This document shows positions 33,101-42,464 of a stretch of 64,000 nucleotides of DNA, one piece after another. The stretch spans positions 124,001 through 188,000 of the forward strand of contig QXJR01000008.1 of NCBI GenBank assembly GCA_020975725.1. The letters are read 5' to 3'. The stretch comes from Picocystis sp. L7. Its lineage: Eukaryota; Chlorophyta; Picocystophyceae; Picocystales; Picocystaceae. The notes under the pieces were generated by a model, which saw only the letters and a program-made list of their open reading frames with translations, was not told the origin of the DNA and made no database searches. The position numbers and the translations under genes were made by a program. How positions within the stretch are numbered: position 1 is the first letter of the stretch; each line of letters starts with the position of its first letter.

Positions 33101-36100
33101 ATGGAGGTGTGGACATCCTCTTGGTAGAGACCATTTTTGATACATTGAACTCCAAGGCGGCTCTGTTTGCCATTGAGGAGTATTTTGAGTCGGTAGGATA
33201 CCGAATTCCAGTTTTTGTGAGCGGAACTATTGTGGACAACAGTGGCCGCACGTTGAGCGGTCAAACAAACGAGGCATTCTGGATCAGTATTCAGCACACC
33301 AAACCCTTTGCTGTGGGTTTGAACTGTGCCTTGGGTGCATCTGATATGTTTCGCTACGTGCAGAACCTTTCCAAGGTCTGTGATTGCTACGTGTTTTGCT
33401 ACCCCAATGCTGGGCTCCCAAATGCTATGGGGGGTTATGATCAGAAAGGGGATGAGTTCGCAGTAGAGGTTGAGGACTTTTGCAAGGCCGGCATTGTGAA
33501 TGGGCTGGGTGGTTGCTGCGGTACCTGTTTTGAGCACATTGCTGCCACATACGAAATGACGAAGAATTACAAGCCGCGCGAAGTTCCGGTGATGGAGAAC
33601 TGTCTCCGCCTTAGCGGACTTGAGCCTTTGGTGTACAAGCCGGATTCGTCAAACATGCGCAAGACGTTTATCAACTTGGGGGAACGTTGCAATGTGGCAG
33701 GGTCGACCATTTTCAAGAAGGCCATCGTGGATGGCAACTTTGACAAGGCCCTTGGCATTGCTCTGAAGCAGGTAGAAGCAGGTGCTCATGTGATTGACAT
33801 CAACATGGACGATGGACTGATTGACGGTGTTTCGGCTATGATCAAGTTCGTGAACCTTTTGGTGTCAGAACCGGAAGCCAGCAGAGTCCCGTTCATGATT
33901 GATTCCTCCAAGTTTGAGGTCGTGGAAGCGGGTCTCAAGTGCAGCCAGGGCAAGGCCATTGTGAATTCTATTTCCTTGAAGGAAGGTGAAGAGGACTTCA
34001 TCAAGAAGGCAAAGATTGTGAAGATGCATGGTGCAGCAGTTGTTGTGATGGCATTCGATGAGCAGGGCCAGGCAGCTACCTGCGACGAGAAAGTCAGCAT
34101 GTGCCAGCGTGCATATCGTATCCTTGTAGAGCGTGTTGGCTTCAATCCTCAAGACATTGTGTTTGATCCAAACATTCTGACAATCGGAACAGGCATGGAA
34201 GAGCATGCTAACTACGGGGTTGATTTCATCAATGCTTGCCGTGAAATCAAGAGGACGTGTCCTGGGTGCAAGATCAGTGGCGGTGTGTCGAATTTGGCAT
34301 TTTCATTCCGGGGTAACGAGGCTGTCCGGCGTGCCTTCCACAGTTCCTTTCTCCATCATGCCTGCCAGGCGGGGATGGACATGGGCATTGTGAACTCAGC
34401 ACAAGTGATTGCTGACGAATACGAGAAGATTGACAAGGAACTGCTTGAGTACGTGGAGGACGTGCTGTTCAACCGTTGTGATAACGCAACAGAACGCATC
34501 CTGGAATATGCGGCCACCCTTGAGCCCAAGTGCCCCCCTACAGCTGTTGTTAAGAAAGGTCAAGCTTCTGCAGCAGTGGCTGCTGAACAGAAGTCTAGTT
34601 GGAGAGACCTTAGTATTGCGAAGAGAATGGAGCATGCCCTTGTGAAAGGTATTGATGAGCACATTGTCAAAGATGTTGAAGAAGCCAGAACCTGTGGGGA
34701 GTTTAGAAGACCTCTCTTTATCATTGAAGGACCGCTGATGGATGGGATGAACGTTGTTGGTGACATGTTTGGAGCTGGCAAACTCTTCTTACCTCAGGTG
34801 ATTAAAAGCGCCCGTGTGATGAAGAAAGCTGTTGGGCATTTGATCCCGTTCATGGAGGAAGAGAAGAGACTTGCCATGGAAGAGTCAGGAGTCTACGATG
34901 AAAGTGAATCAAATGCTGGTGTCTTTGTCATAGCAACTGTGAAGGGTGATGTCCATGATATCGGCAAAAACATTGTTTCCGTTGTACTGGGTTGCAATAA
35001 TTACAAGGTGATAGATCTGGGAGTGATGGTTCCATGCGAAACGATCATTCAAGCGTGTATCGACCATAAAGCAGATATTCTGGGCCTCTCTGGACTCATC
35101 ACTCCTTCGCTCGATGAAATGGTCACAGTTGCCAAAGCAATGGAGAAGAAGGGACTGAAGATTCCGCTCCTAATCGGTGGTGCTACCACGTCCAAGATGC
35201 ACACTGCAGTGAAGATTGAACCCCAATATTCAGGCCCAGTTGTATATGTTTTGGATGCCTCGAGAAGCGTCCCAGTTGTGCAGTCCTTGCTGGATGAAAA
35301 AGTGCAGGATGAGTTCATTGAAGACACACGGGAGACGTACGCAGAAATGAGAGAAGAGTTTTATGCTGGATTGGAGGATCGCAAGTACTTGTCACTTGAA
35401 GCATCTCAGGCTAAGGGTTTAAAGGTTGATTGGGCAAAGGAACCTGCTCCAACAAAGCCTAGCTTCATTGGAACCAAGACTTTCATCGATTTTCCTCTCG
35501 AGAATGTTTTGGATGCTATTGACTGGAACCCCTTCTTCCAGGTTTGGCAGCTGCGCGGTCGATACCCCAACCGTGGGTACCCCAAGATTTTCAAAGATGA
35601 GAATGTTGGTGCAGAAGCCAAAAAATTATTTGAGGAGGCACAGGCTATGTTGAAAGACATTGTGGATAACAAGAAGATAAAGCTGCGAGGTATAGCTGGG
35701 TTCTTCCCTGCCAACTCAGATGGCGATGACATTCTTCTGTACGAGGACGATACTCGTAGCAATGTGGATGGAAAGCTCTTCACCTTAAGACAGCAAGCTG
35801 AAAAAGACACGGAAGAGCCCTACATGGCGTTGTCCGACTTTGTCGCCCCTGTGGACTCTGGCGTCCCAGATTATGTTGGCATGTTTGTGTGTAGTGCAGG
35901 TTTTGGGTTGGATGAAATGACCGAGAAGTTCAAGGCTGATGGAGATGATTACTCGTACATCATGGCAGAGGCTCTTGCAGATCGACTCGCAGAGGCCTTT
36001 GCTGAAGTGCTGCATGAGATGACTCGTAAAGATCTCTGGGGATATGCCCCAGATGAGAATCTCAGTGCAGAGGACTTGTTGAAAGTCAAGTACCAAGGAA

Positions 36101-36384
36101 TCAGACCAGCGCCTGGTTATCCTTCTCAGCCAGACCATACGGAAAAAGATACAATGTGGCGCATGATGAAGGTAAAGGAGGCAACTGGTGTGGAGCTGAC
36201 CGAGTCCCTTGCCATGCTGCCTGCAGCATCTGTTTCTGGTCTCTACTTTGCAAACAGGTGCAGCCAGTACTTTTCTGTGGGCAAGATTACCCAGGATCAA
36301 GTGAAGAGCTATGCAGAGAGGAAGGAAATGCCCTTGGAAGTATGTGAGAAATGGCTGGCTCCTACACTTGCTTACGAACCGTGA
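30181..36384 (+). CDS. METH: Cobalamin-dependent methionine synthase with duplicated N-terminal half
   Basis: Methylates homocysteine to methionine using 5-methyltetrahydrofolate and cobalamin. From ATG 30181 it is 2067 residues; E. coli MetH has 1227. Order: hydrophobic segment (about 17-60); Hcy-binding plus pterin-binding module 1 (97-730); linker with [10 protein letters not shown]; a second, identical module (799-1430); B12 domain with [10 protein letters not shown] near 1590; and an AdoMet reactivation domain with [12 protein letters not shown] near 1975. Each module keeps the zinc ligands (GLNCALG and GGCCGT). The downstream domains are single-copy and intact. The in-frame offset is 2106 bp (702 codons). 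The frame is open without introns. Upstream in-frame sequence to 30052 lacks an ATG. The N-terminal hydrophobic hairpin is unexpected for this normally cytosolic enzyme. Confidence 0.95.
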   Translation: MARLKDHQAVQWAKENPLWAGAAATLLVPVAVMLASAASVLALALLPLIATALAMAGAMLLLTGRTKDVAKEMDSRREPPVVEAEPPMPKFGPAGALKQSDTFDVLHSVMKERIFIIDGAMGTSIQKYKLTEEDYRGERYKDHAHDLKGNNDILVITRPDVIHEIHCKFLESGADIIETNTFNGTTISQADYSLDTLDEVVLINKTAAELAKKAAAEYTAKDPSKPRFVAGAIGPTNRTLSVSPSVENPAYRATTFDEVKKAYYEQVGALMDGGVDILLVETIFDTLNSKAALFAIEEYFESVGYRIPVFVSGTIVDNSGRTLSGQTNEAFWISIQHTKPFAVGLNCALGASDMFRYVQNLSKVCDCYVFCYPNAGLPNAMGGYDQKGDEFAVEVEDFCKAGIVNGLGGCCGTCFEHIAATYEMTKNYKPREVPVMENCLRLSGLEPLVYKPDSSNMRKTFINLGERCNVAGSTIFKKAIVDGNFDKALGIALKQVEAGAHVIDINMDDGLIDGVSAMIKFVNLLVSEPEASRVPFMIDSSKFEVVEAGLKCSQGKAIVNSISLKEGEEDFIKKAKIVKMHGAAVVVMAFDEQGQAATCDEKVSMCQRAYRILVERVGFNPQDIVFDPNILTIGTGMEEHANYGVDFINACREIKRTCPGCKISGGVSNLAFSFRGNEAVRRAFHSSFLHHACQAGMDMGIVNSAQVIADEYEKIDKELLEYVEDVLFNKRPDATERILEYAATLEPKCPPTAVRKIGGNKFVATPKENPKPEGYDPVAPADPSSLPPVPEYIPYQAQLKQSDTFDVLHSVMKERIFIIDGAMGTSIQKYKLTEEDYRGERYKDHAHDLKGNNDILVITRPDVIHEIHCKFLESGADIIETNTFNGTTISQADYSLDTLDEVVLINKTAAELAKKAAAEYTAKDPSKPRFVAGAIGPTNRTLSVSPSVENPAYRATTFDEVKKAYYEQVGALMDGGVDILLVETIFDTLNSKAALFAIEEYFESVGYRIPVFVSGTIVDNSGRTLSGQTNEAFWISIQHTKPFAVGLNCALGASDMFRYVQNLSKVCDCYVFCYPNAGLPNAMGGYDQKGDEFAVEVEDFCKAGIVNGLGGCCGTCFEHIAATYEMTKNYKPREVPVMENCLRLSGLEPLVYKPDSSNMRKTFINLGERCNVAGSTIFKKAIVDGNFDKALGIALKQVEAGAHVIDINMDDGLIDGVSAMIKFVNLLVSEPEASRVPFMIDSSKFEVVEAGLKCSQGKAIVNSISLKEGEEDFIKKAKIVKMHGAAVVVMAFDEQGQAATCDEKVSMCQRAYRILVERVGFNPQDIVFDPNILTIGTGMEEHANYGVDFINACREIKRTCPGCKISGGVSNLAFSFRGNEAVRRAFHSSFLHHACQAGMDMGIVNSAQVIADEYEKIDKELLEYVEDVLFNRCDNATERILEYAATLEPKCPPTAVVKKGQASAAVAAEQKSSWRDLSIAKRMEHALVKGIDEHIVKDVEEARTCGEFRRPLFIIEGPLMDGMNVVGDMFGAGKLFLPQVIKSARVMKKAVGHLIPFMEEEKRLAMEESGVYDESESNAGVFVIATVKGDVHDIGKNIVSVVLGCNNYKVIDLGVMVPCETIIQACIDHKADILGLSGLITPSLDEMVTVAKAMEKKGLKIPLLIGGATTSKMHTAVKIEPQYSGPVVYVLDASRSVPVVQSLLDEKVQDEFIEDTRETYAEMREEFYAGLEDRKYLSLEASQAKGLKVDWAKEPAPTKPSFIGTKTFIDFPLENVLDAIDWNPFFQVWQLRGRYPNRGYPKIFKDENVGAEAKKLFEEAQAMLKDIVDNKKIKLRGIAGFFPANSDGDDILLYEDDTRSNVDGKLFTLRQQAEKDTEEPYMALSDFVAPVDSGVPDYVGMFVCSAGFGLDEMTEKFKADGDDYSYIMAEALADRLAEAFAEVLHEMTRKDLWGYAPDENLSAEDLLKVKYQGIRPAPGYPSQPDHTEKDTMWRMMKVKEATGVELTESLAMLPAASVSGLYFANRCSQYFSVGKITQDQVKSYAERKEMPLEVCEKWLAPTLAYEP
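30478..32367 (+). repeat. Methionine synthase internal duplication, copy 1
   Basis: A 1890-bp (630-codon) block that appears base-for-base identical to 32584-34473, including antisense frames. The first mismatch on the left is caa/cag at 30477. On the right, identity ends at 32367, where about 12 bases differ before near-identity resumes for about 60 bp. Homology is therefore longer than the identical core. Confidence 0.9.
32584..34473 (+). repeat. Methionine synthase internal duplication, copy 2
   Basis: Second copy of the Hcy/pterin module, 2106 bp downstream of copy 1 and in frame. The flank after 34473 ([12 protein letters not shown] versus [12 protein letters not shown] in copy 1) is diverged, as is the linker before it. 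Confidence 0.9.
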
Positions 36385-38922
36385 GCCCTAGTAGGGGCTC
36401 CCTTGTGTTTGTTGAGCGCCTCTGATCTCATGCAAATTGACTAGTGAGGCCGGCCTACCATAGTTTTGGTGTTGGTCAGGGCAGGCCCAAGTTTTGCGGC
36501 CTCACCATAGTCACATTTTTGATATTTTCATAGAGTTTTTTAAATACGTATGCAAGACTCCACGTATAAAAGGATCGCGTGTTAATATGTTGCCGAGTAG
36601 CATAGGAAGATCGGACGCATTGAAATACAGGGCTTTGGAAGCATGACATATGAATCCGGGTGCGTTGCACTTTACATAGATGTCCGTTATCAAGTGCATT
36701 GAATCGATTTCATGATGAGGCTTGCGCGCCATGTAATGCTAATGCGAATCACACACCATCTAGATGTATAGGTCGTCCTACGGGCCGATGTATAAGGGAT
36801 TATCATAAAGCGAATTTGTTTTAAGCACTAGGCGGTTTGGTCGTCATTTTGTTCCCAAAGATATGCATTCAAATCTCTTACATGGATTGGTGTTCCGTTG
36901 TGCCATCACAAACAAAGGAGTTGTTAGACAACGATGATGTCGCGATCCGAAATTCTGTAATAATTGTTTGTAAACCATGCCGAAAGTAAAAGCAATCTTG
37001 CCTCATCCATGGCATCTGCGAATGGTACACTAATCGCATGCTTTTTGACGGTGGTTCTATATCTTCGACACCGCATACTCTAGGAACATCTTTGCTCCGT
37101 GGCCTACGGAAAATGAGCCCGAAAATGGCGTTGTTGAAGCAATCCATCCTCAAGTTTTGTACATGATAGGATAGTCGCATTCTTAGGTGCACCAACTAGC
37201 ACGCCTACCTTTCATGTACTGCGAAACATTTAATGTGCAATCTATGCTCCCCTACATATCACACATCTTTGATTCCTCCCTCAACTGCTTGCACCCCGAG
37301 TTTGCACCTATGTCCATGTTTGCATTAGGAGTAACAATTTCATATGCCAAAGGAAATTCCAAAGGGTTTCTCTTGTATCGCTTGTTATGTAGTTCCTTAT
37401 TCTGTAAGCGGAACTCTTGCATATATATGAGTCACTTTACTCCTAGTGCGTCTAATTCCATCGATTCTTCTCTTTTCCGGCATTGGGTCTTCGATCTCCA
37501 TAACTCGCCCTCTCCACTTCCCTATAGGTACATAACGTTCCCTCGCACCAAATTAGCGATGGTCCCACGATATAATGAAGGCTTGTGGTAAAGGATACTC
37601 TCCGTATTCTTAATCTTTGTAGTTTGCTCCCGAGCTTTCTGCTTGGAAGGACGTGGTTTGTTGAAGCAAACGATAATAGAAAACTTCTTGGCCTTGCACA
37701 CCAACAAAAACGTGCACATGGCTTTGTTCCCAATTGAAAGACACTCTCAAAATTCTAGCATTGCGTTGCCAACCAAAAGATTGCAAGCTATCACCCCCGT
37801 GAAAGCATCGAGCAATTTTCCTCCACCTTGGTAGATTTGAAGAACGGAACCAACCACGATCACAAAACTATTCATTCTTTCTCGATTTAATTATTAATAA
37901 ATTGTGGAAGAGCTTCCAATATTTCGTCTCAAAGTCATACAAGGGCACTTACCACAATATGGAGTCTATGTTTGCAAGTAAGTACACCTATCACACCCTC
38001 TTCTTTTAGAAAAAGCCGTGGGACTATGCTAACTAGAAGAATGTAGGTCTATTAGTGAGGTATGTGTTCTTCGTGCAAGAACTTGTACGGAACGTACTGG
38101 TCTTATGGAAAAACAATGTGTATGTCCGTAAAGTTGATGGAATAGCAACTGTGATATTTACAGAAAATCAAGGACAATGCGAATCACTCATATCCGAGAA
38201 GGAAGGTAGACTTGCTTATCGATCCATCAAGGCAACCAATAGTGCACAAGTTGTAGATGCCTTGTAAGCGCGCATTAGGAACAACTATGCAACATGAACC
38301 AAATATCTCCCATGACATGCGCATGCAAAAGCACACATTCGATAAAAAGTTCCGGGATGTGGCCAGGTCAAATTGTATCCTATTTGCACACCTTGTAATG
38401 CACATTACTTGTTGGACGGGTGTCGTTGAATGTTTCCGTTCACAATCAATCAAAGCATTCGCTTGAATGTGCACCTTTCATACGTCGTAGGTTTCTCTCG
38501 CGGAATTCTTTCTTACACGCTAAGATCTAGGATGAACTTCAGCTCTCCCACCCATCTTGACTTGGGATTTCGCACGGGCAGCTTTGGTGGCGTGACCTTC
38601 GAGTTCTTGGGCGTCTTTCATTCGGTGCATCCTGACCCACGGCCTCGAAAGGGGTACCGGTTTCCCGTACCTGGGGCAGGGGATTTTGCCCCCCCATTTG
38701 AGCGTTACGAGTTCAACTCGATTTCGCGTCGATTCGCGTCGCAACTTCGACGCAGTTGCTGTTCAATACGCGCACTTGCGCGAGAAAGGAAGGAGTGCCC
38801 ATTCTTGGAAACTGCAAGTTTAGTCCAAGTGCGTGGCACTAGCCTTTCCATTGGATCAAGCCTATCCTCTTCCTCCCCGCTTTCGTGGACGAGTCCAGCA
38901 AGCCGTCGGCAAGGAGTGTGTG
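36385..38922. other. AT-rich island with decayed-looking coding fragments
   Basis: Composition drops to AT-rich after the methionine synthase stop. Open pieces on the - strand are 37195-36878 (contains DCFNNAIFGLIFRRPRSKD) and about 37850-37520 (contains KLLDAFTGVIACNLLVGNAM, then a stop, then GNKAMCTFLLVCKAKKF). Other short frames are open at 36732-36511 (-) and 38055-38267 (+). They look protein-like but match no family I know and are interrupted. In composition the island resembles the satellite core at 5.2-7.6 kb. From about 38.5 kb normal GC returns, with the promoter and probable 5' UTR of the next gene. Confidence 0.45.
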
Positions 38923-39450
38923 ATGTCGACCGATGTGCAGAGTGTAGTTCCTGCCGCGCAGCAGAACCAGGCAGCTGCTGGTGGAGATGCTGGAGGCGGT
39001 GCATCTATGGGAAAAGGAGCCTGGGACTGCGACAACAACTGCGAGATACCGCCTGAGAAAGAGGCCGAGGTGTTCGAAGAGATAGCCACCATGGAGTTTG
39101 ATTTTGAAGGTATCCCAACCATACCGCCTAGGAAGAACATGACACACATGGCTTTCTTCTGTGACGGGTGTCGGTATCGTGTTGAAGCCTACCCTGATTG
39201 GACAGCCGCGCAGGTGAAGCAGGCGCTTTTCAAAGGAGGAATTCAACGCGCGAACAATCCTAATCGTGTGACCCCTGGAATCAACAAGTGGGAGGACATT
39301 GACATCATCTATGCTGGGCAGAATATGAAAAATGACAAAAAGCTGACAGAGTACAATGTTCCACCCGGATGCAAAACAATGGTTGCAATCGAAGGAGCAA
39401 AGCTCGCCCCTGGGGCGAAGCCTGACCCTGATTCAGCCTACTGGAACTGA
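38923..39450 (+). CDS. Small protein with a C-terminal ubiquitin-like fold
   Basis: 175 residues from ATG 38923 (MSTDVQS). The N-terminal 45 residues are Ala/Gly/Gln-rich and look disordered. An acidic segment follows (PPEKEAEVFEEIATMEFDF). From about residue 80 to 155 the pattern fits a beta-grasp/ubiquitin-like domain: MAFFCDGCRYRVEAYPDWTA (beta hairpin), AQVKQALFKGG (helix), and DIDIIYAGQNMKNDKKLTEY, which parallels ubiquitin's RLIFAGKQLEDGRTLSDY. There is no C-terminal Gly-Gly; it ends DSAYWN, so it is not a conjugated modifier. The function is unknown. A GTGCG...tccag interval just upstream (about 38830-38898) could be a 5' UTR intron. Confidence 0.7.
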   Translation: MSTDVQSVVPAAQQNQAAAGGDAGGGASMGKGAWDCDNNCEIPPEKEAEVFEEIATMEFDFEGIPTIPPRKNMTHMAFFCDGCRYRVEAYPDWTAAQVKQALFKGGIQRANNPNRVTPGINKWEDIDIIYAGQNMKNDKKLTEYNVPPGCKTMVAIEGAKLAPGAKPDPDSAYWN

Positions 39451-41606
39451 ACAATTCCTTCATTCTCGAGGGTATATGTTCTTGTAATTCCATCTTTGTC
39501 ATCCTTGTCTTCACATTCAGTGGGATGAGATAGCCTCAACAGTCTATTCTTCTGAAAATGAAGGCTCATGAAAATTTGATCAATCAAGATTTTTCTCGCG
39601 AGTGGTAGGTGCACCAACCAGCCTCACTGTCTACTGGAAGTAGCATTGATGCAAGGTGCCTCCACAATCTTGATGTCTTCAAACACGTGGCCTTGCGAAT
39701 GCGCGCATTTATTTCCAGAAATGTGTGCAAAAGGCGTCAGTGTGTTGACTTCAAACTGATGGCCAGACAAACAAAGTAAGACCCCAGATTGAGGACAATC
39801 CTGAACATTGCTGGACTGGAAGCTTAGCCATTGCTAGATCAGTCAAACCTTTTCCTGACTTGGCCTTCTTCAGATCAATGACCACTTCATAGCCCAGTGC
39901 TGTCCGCCCACTCTCTTTTGCATCTTGCCAGCTTGATCCTGCAAGGATCAAGCTGGCGTCGTCCTGTCCTGGTCTCTTTTCTCCTCACTGTGGTTTCATC
40001 GCAAACACAGCGTGCCACATTCCAAAAAACTTTCGTTTGATTTTGAAAGGCATTGCAGGTGGCTCTGAGGATCGTTGCAATGGTTTTGTTGCCAATTCCA
40101 CCACTGTTGTTCCCCTGCAGTTCATCTATGTCCTTTCTCCTTGGTGGGTCTGGCCCTTTGTCTATGGTGCCCTTTGATCCTCCACTTCTCAAAACCATTT
40201 GTGCATGATAGGATGCCATCCATTGAACTTCTCCTTGCAAAAGGCTAAGAGAACAAATGCACGCTGCACTTGCAAATCGTAGCCCACCATCTCTGCTTGC
40301 AGTAGGCTGGCGTCCCTGCCACGACACACCAAGACGGCACTCCGACTGCTAAATATCAAGGGAACCACCGACGCCGTTAGCTTCTGCAGGATCTTTCCAA
40401 TAAAACGCAGCTCTCCGGTCTCTTGTGTTTTAACTTCTAGGCAACACCTTCATTGATATTGCCGCACAACAAGAAAAGTGTTCAGAAAACAAGCTGAGTG
40501 TCATGGTCTCATGCCAATGCATGCAGGCAGTTCCGGTAAGCACCCCGCAATGCATGATGAAGATGGCGTTTTGTAAAGGTTAAGACTTGTCTTGGTTTAA
40601 AGCCAGATCGATGCACGCACACAGGAAGGTTAAGTGTACAACATATCCAGCAGATGGGCCAACTGCATAACCTAGGAAAATCTGCCCAGGAAAGCAGTGC
40701 CGAATCGCCGTGTTCTACGGCAAAGAATGAATTAGACAAGCACGGTAGATGAGCTTGCCAGAGCCGTAATGCAAGGGGGCCAGAAGCACACACGGGTGCA
40801 CTTACCTGCAAATTGCATGATTTCCATTGACAAAGATTCTCTTGCTGCAGTAGGCTAAGGAAAAAGAATGGTCTGGTGCGTGCTGTCATGGTACACCTCT
40901 GCTTGTTCTTGTGCCCAACCAGAGAATGACACTATTGTGTGAGAAGCCAACTCAAACAGAAAGCCAACAGAAGCTCAAATGTTTGGTCACGTGTTCACTG
41001 GACCGAGTCTCCAAGACTCTTGGAAAGAAGCAGTAACACCTTTGAACTAAGCACTGCTCTGCAATGCGAGGGAGTATCTACCTCAGGGTTGACGCTTGCA
41101 AGGAAGAGCCCGTCCGTAACCACAATTATTCCTGGACAATCCTTTGGGTCACAAAGCAAGGGCCAGAAAACTGGAAGCACGAAGCCAATTGGTTGAAAAG
41201 TTTTGGAGGCATGGATGACCCATCAATCGCTCCATATCCGCAGTACGAAGATGTACCTTTTTAGACAAAACGTGGCACAACTCCCCAAAGTGCGCAACAT
41301 GACATGGTCTTCTCTGACCCTTTCCATCAAAAGATGCTCTTCAACAGTTGCTGCTATACCATGGAATGACAGATATGAATGAGGTGGCTTGCTGCCCCTG
41401 GACCGAATGAGAGGCTGGAGAAATTCAAGTCGTTTTTTTCTTCTCCGCTTTTCTCATTACTCCATTTATTATGCAGCCTTCCATGGCCTGAGGTTCTTCT
41501 TTCGGGAGCTTCCCTGTTGCTGAAGTTTCCTTCATTAACAGGGGTGACCGCCTGCTTCCTGTCCCCCTCTTGCAAGGATAGTTGCCCCTCGGTAGCCATC
41601 CTTCGT
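39451..41606 (-). other. Unresolved region with exon-like segments on the - strand
   Basis: No long frame is present, but several - strand pieces look coding: about 40410-40220 (KILQKLTASVVPLIFSSRSA, then CRGRDASLLQAEMVGYDLQ), about 40165-39900 (KTIATILRATCNAFQ), 39951-39751 (LGYEVVIDLKKAKSGKG) and about 41180-41080 (DCPGIIVVTDGLFLASVNPE). A 39-nt stretch near 40845-40807 is flanked by ctactgcag and gtaagtg, as a short exon would be. This may be a many-exon gene with GTAAGT-type introns, unlike its neighbours, or a decayed gene. I recognise no family. Confidence 0.35.
39927..39957. repeat. Perfect 14-bp hairpin with 3-nt loop
   Basis: Arms gccagcttgatcct (39927-39940) and aggatcaagctggc (39944-39957) are exact inverted complements around gca. 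It lies in the unresolved 39.5-41.6 kb region, inside or next to one exon-like segment. Its role is unknown; a terminator, processing signal or chance cruciform are all possible. Confidence 0.75.
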
Positions 41607-42464
41607 TCAGGTTTCCATGTCTTGGGGCGCTTCCCATTGACTACTACCTGTTTCTGCGTTATAGTAGTATGCTCGGCCTTCTGGATCTTGCATCCTGTAC
41701 CACGTTTGTTTGGGTGCATGCATCTTCCCTTCTTCCATTCCTTTGGACGCTTCCATGGCTGGTGCGGCCACGTTCGGGCCACCACTTTGCATCATGGGTG
41801 GCATTTGCCCTGCACCAGGTGATGGTTGCATGTATGGTTCGTATCCTGGATACATGTAGGGTTGTGGGTAGGGGTAACCCGACGGATACATGTATCCTTG
41901 TGGGTATGGCATGGGATAGGGTGGTGGAAATCCATATCCTTGGAATCCGTAGGGAAACGTGGCGATGTTACCGGTCCCACCCCCAATGATGTCTGCGACC
42001 ATGGCTGCGGCGAGCTGCACGCTGTCTTGGTGTCCTGAGATGGTGATTTTCATGGGTTCTTCCGCTTGGTTGATTTGTATGCGTGCACCGCTGGTGGCTT
42101 GCAACCTTTTGATGGTTTCTCCCCCTCTCCCGATGACTCTTCCGATGGTGGTTTTGGGGCATTCGATCACTTGGGTGGTGCCACCCGGCACCGCAGCCAG
42201 CACTTGTGCGGTAGCGCCAGGTCCACCTCGTATGAGATCGTTCACGAGCTTGACACCGAGTTCCACTTTTTCTTTTTTACCTTTGACGGTGATTTTTCGG
42301 GGCACCCCTTCCGGATAGTCTTGATCGATGGAGATGTGTGCACCGGACTGCACTTGCAGCGCTTTGATGGTTTCTCCACCTTTGCCGATGATCCTTCCGA
42401 CGATCCCTGCTGGGCAATCCACCACCTGTGCGGTTTCTTCTCCTTCGTTCTCCTCTTCGGTCAT
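41607..42464 (-). CDS. KH-KH-WW RNA-binding protein
   Basis: 285 residues from ATG 42464 (MTEEENEG). It has two K-homology domains: about 11-80 with IVGRIIGKGGETIKALQ, and about 95-160 with TIGRVIGRGGETIKRLQ. Both contain an intact GxxG loop (GKGG, GRGG) for single-stranded RNA/DNA binding. A Pro/Tyr/Gly/Met-rich linker follows (PYPMPYPQGYMYP). The C-terminal WW domain (TWYRMQDPEGRAYYYNA to SQWEAP) has both signature tryptophans and the proline. The layout recalls FUBP/KSRP-like splicing and mRNA-stability factors and yeast branch-point-binding relatives; the exact orthologue is unclear. The open frame continues upstream to 43976 only because the repeat tract lacks stops. Confidence 0.88.
   Translation of the reverse strand: MTEEENEGEETAQVVDCPAGIVGRIIGKGGETIKALQVQSGAHISIDQDYPEGVPRKITVKGKKEKVELGVKLVNDLIRGGPGATAQVLAAVPGGTTQVIECPKTTIGRVIGRGGETIKRLQATSGARIQINQAEEPMKITISGHQDSVQLAAAMVADIIGGGTGNIATFPYGFQGYGFPPPYPMPYPQGYMYPSGYPYPQPYMYPGYEPYMQPSPGAGQMPPMMQSGGPNVAAPAMEASKGMEEGKMHAPKQTWYRMQDPEGRAYYYNAETGSSQWEAPQDMET

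Noticed and set aside
30124-33537. Long antisense frames within the methionine synthase
   Set aside because: They are exact shadows of the duplicated sense coding sequence, repeat with the same 2106-bp offset and lack domains.
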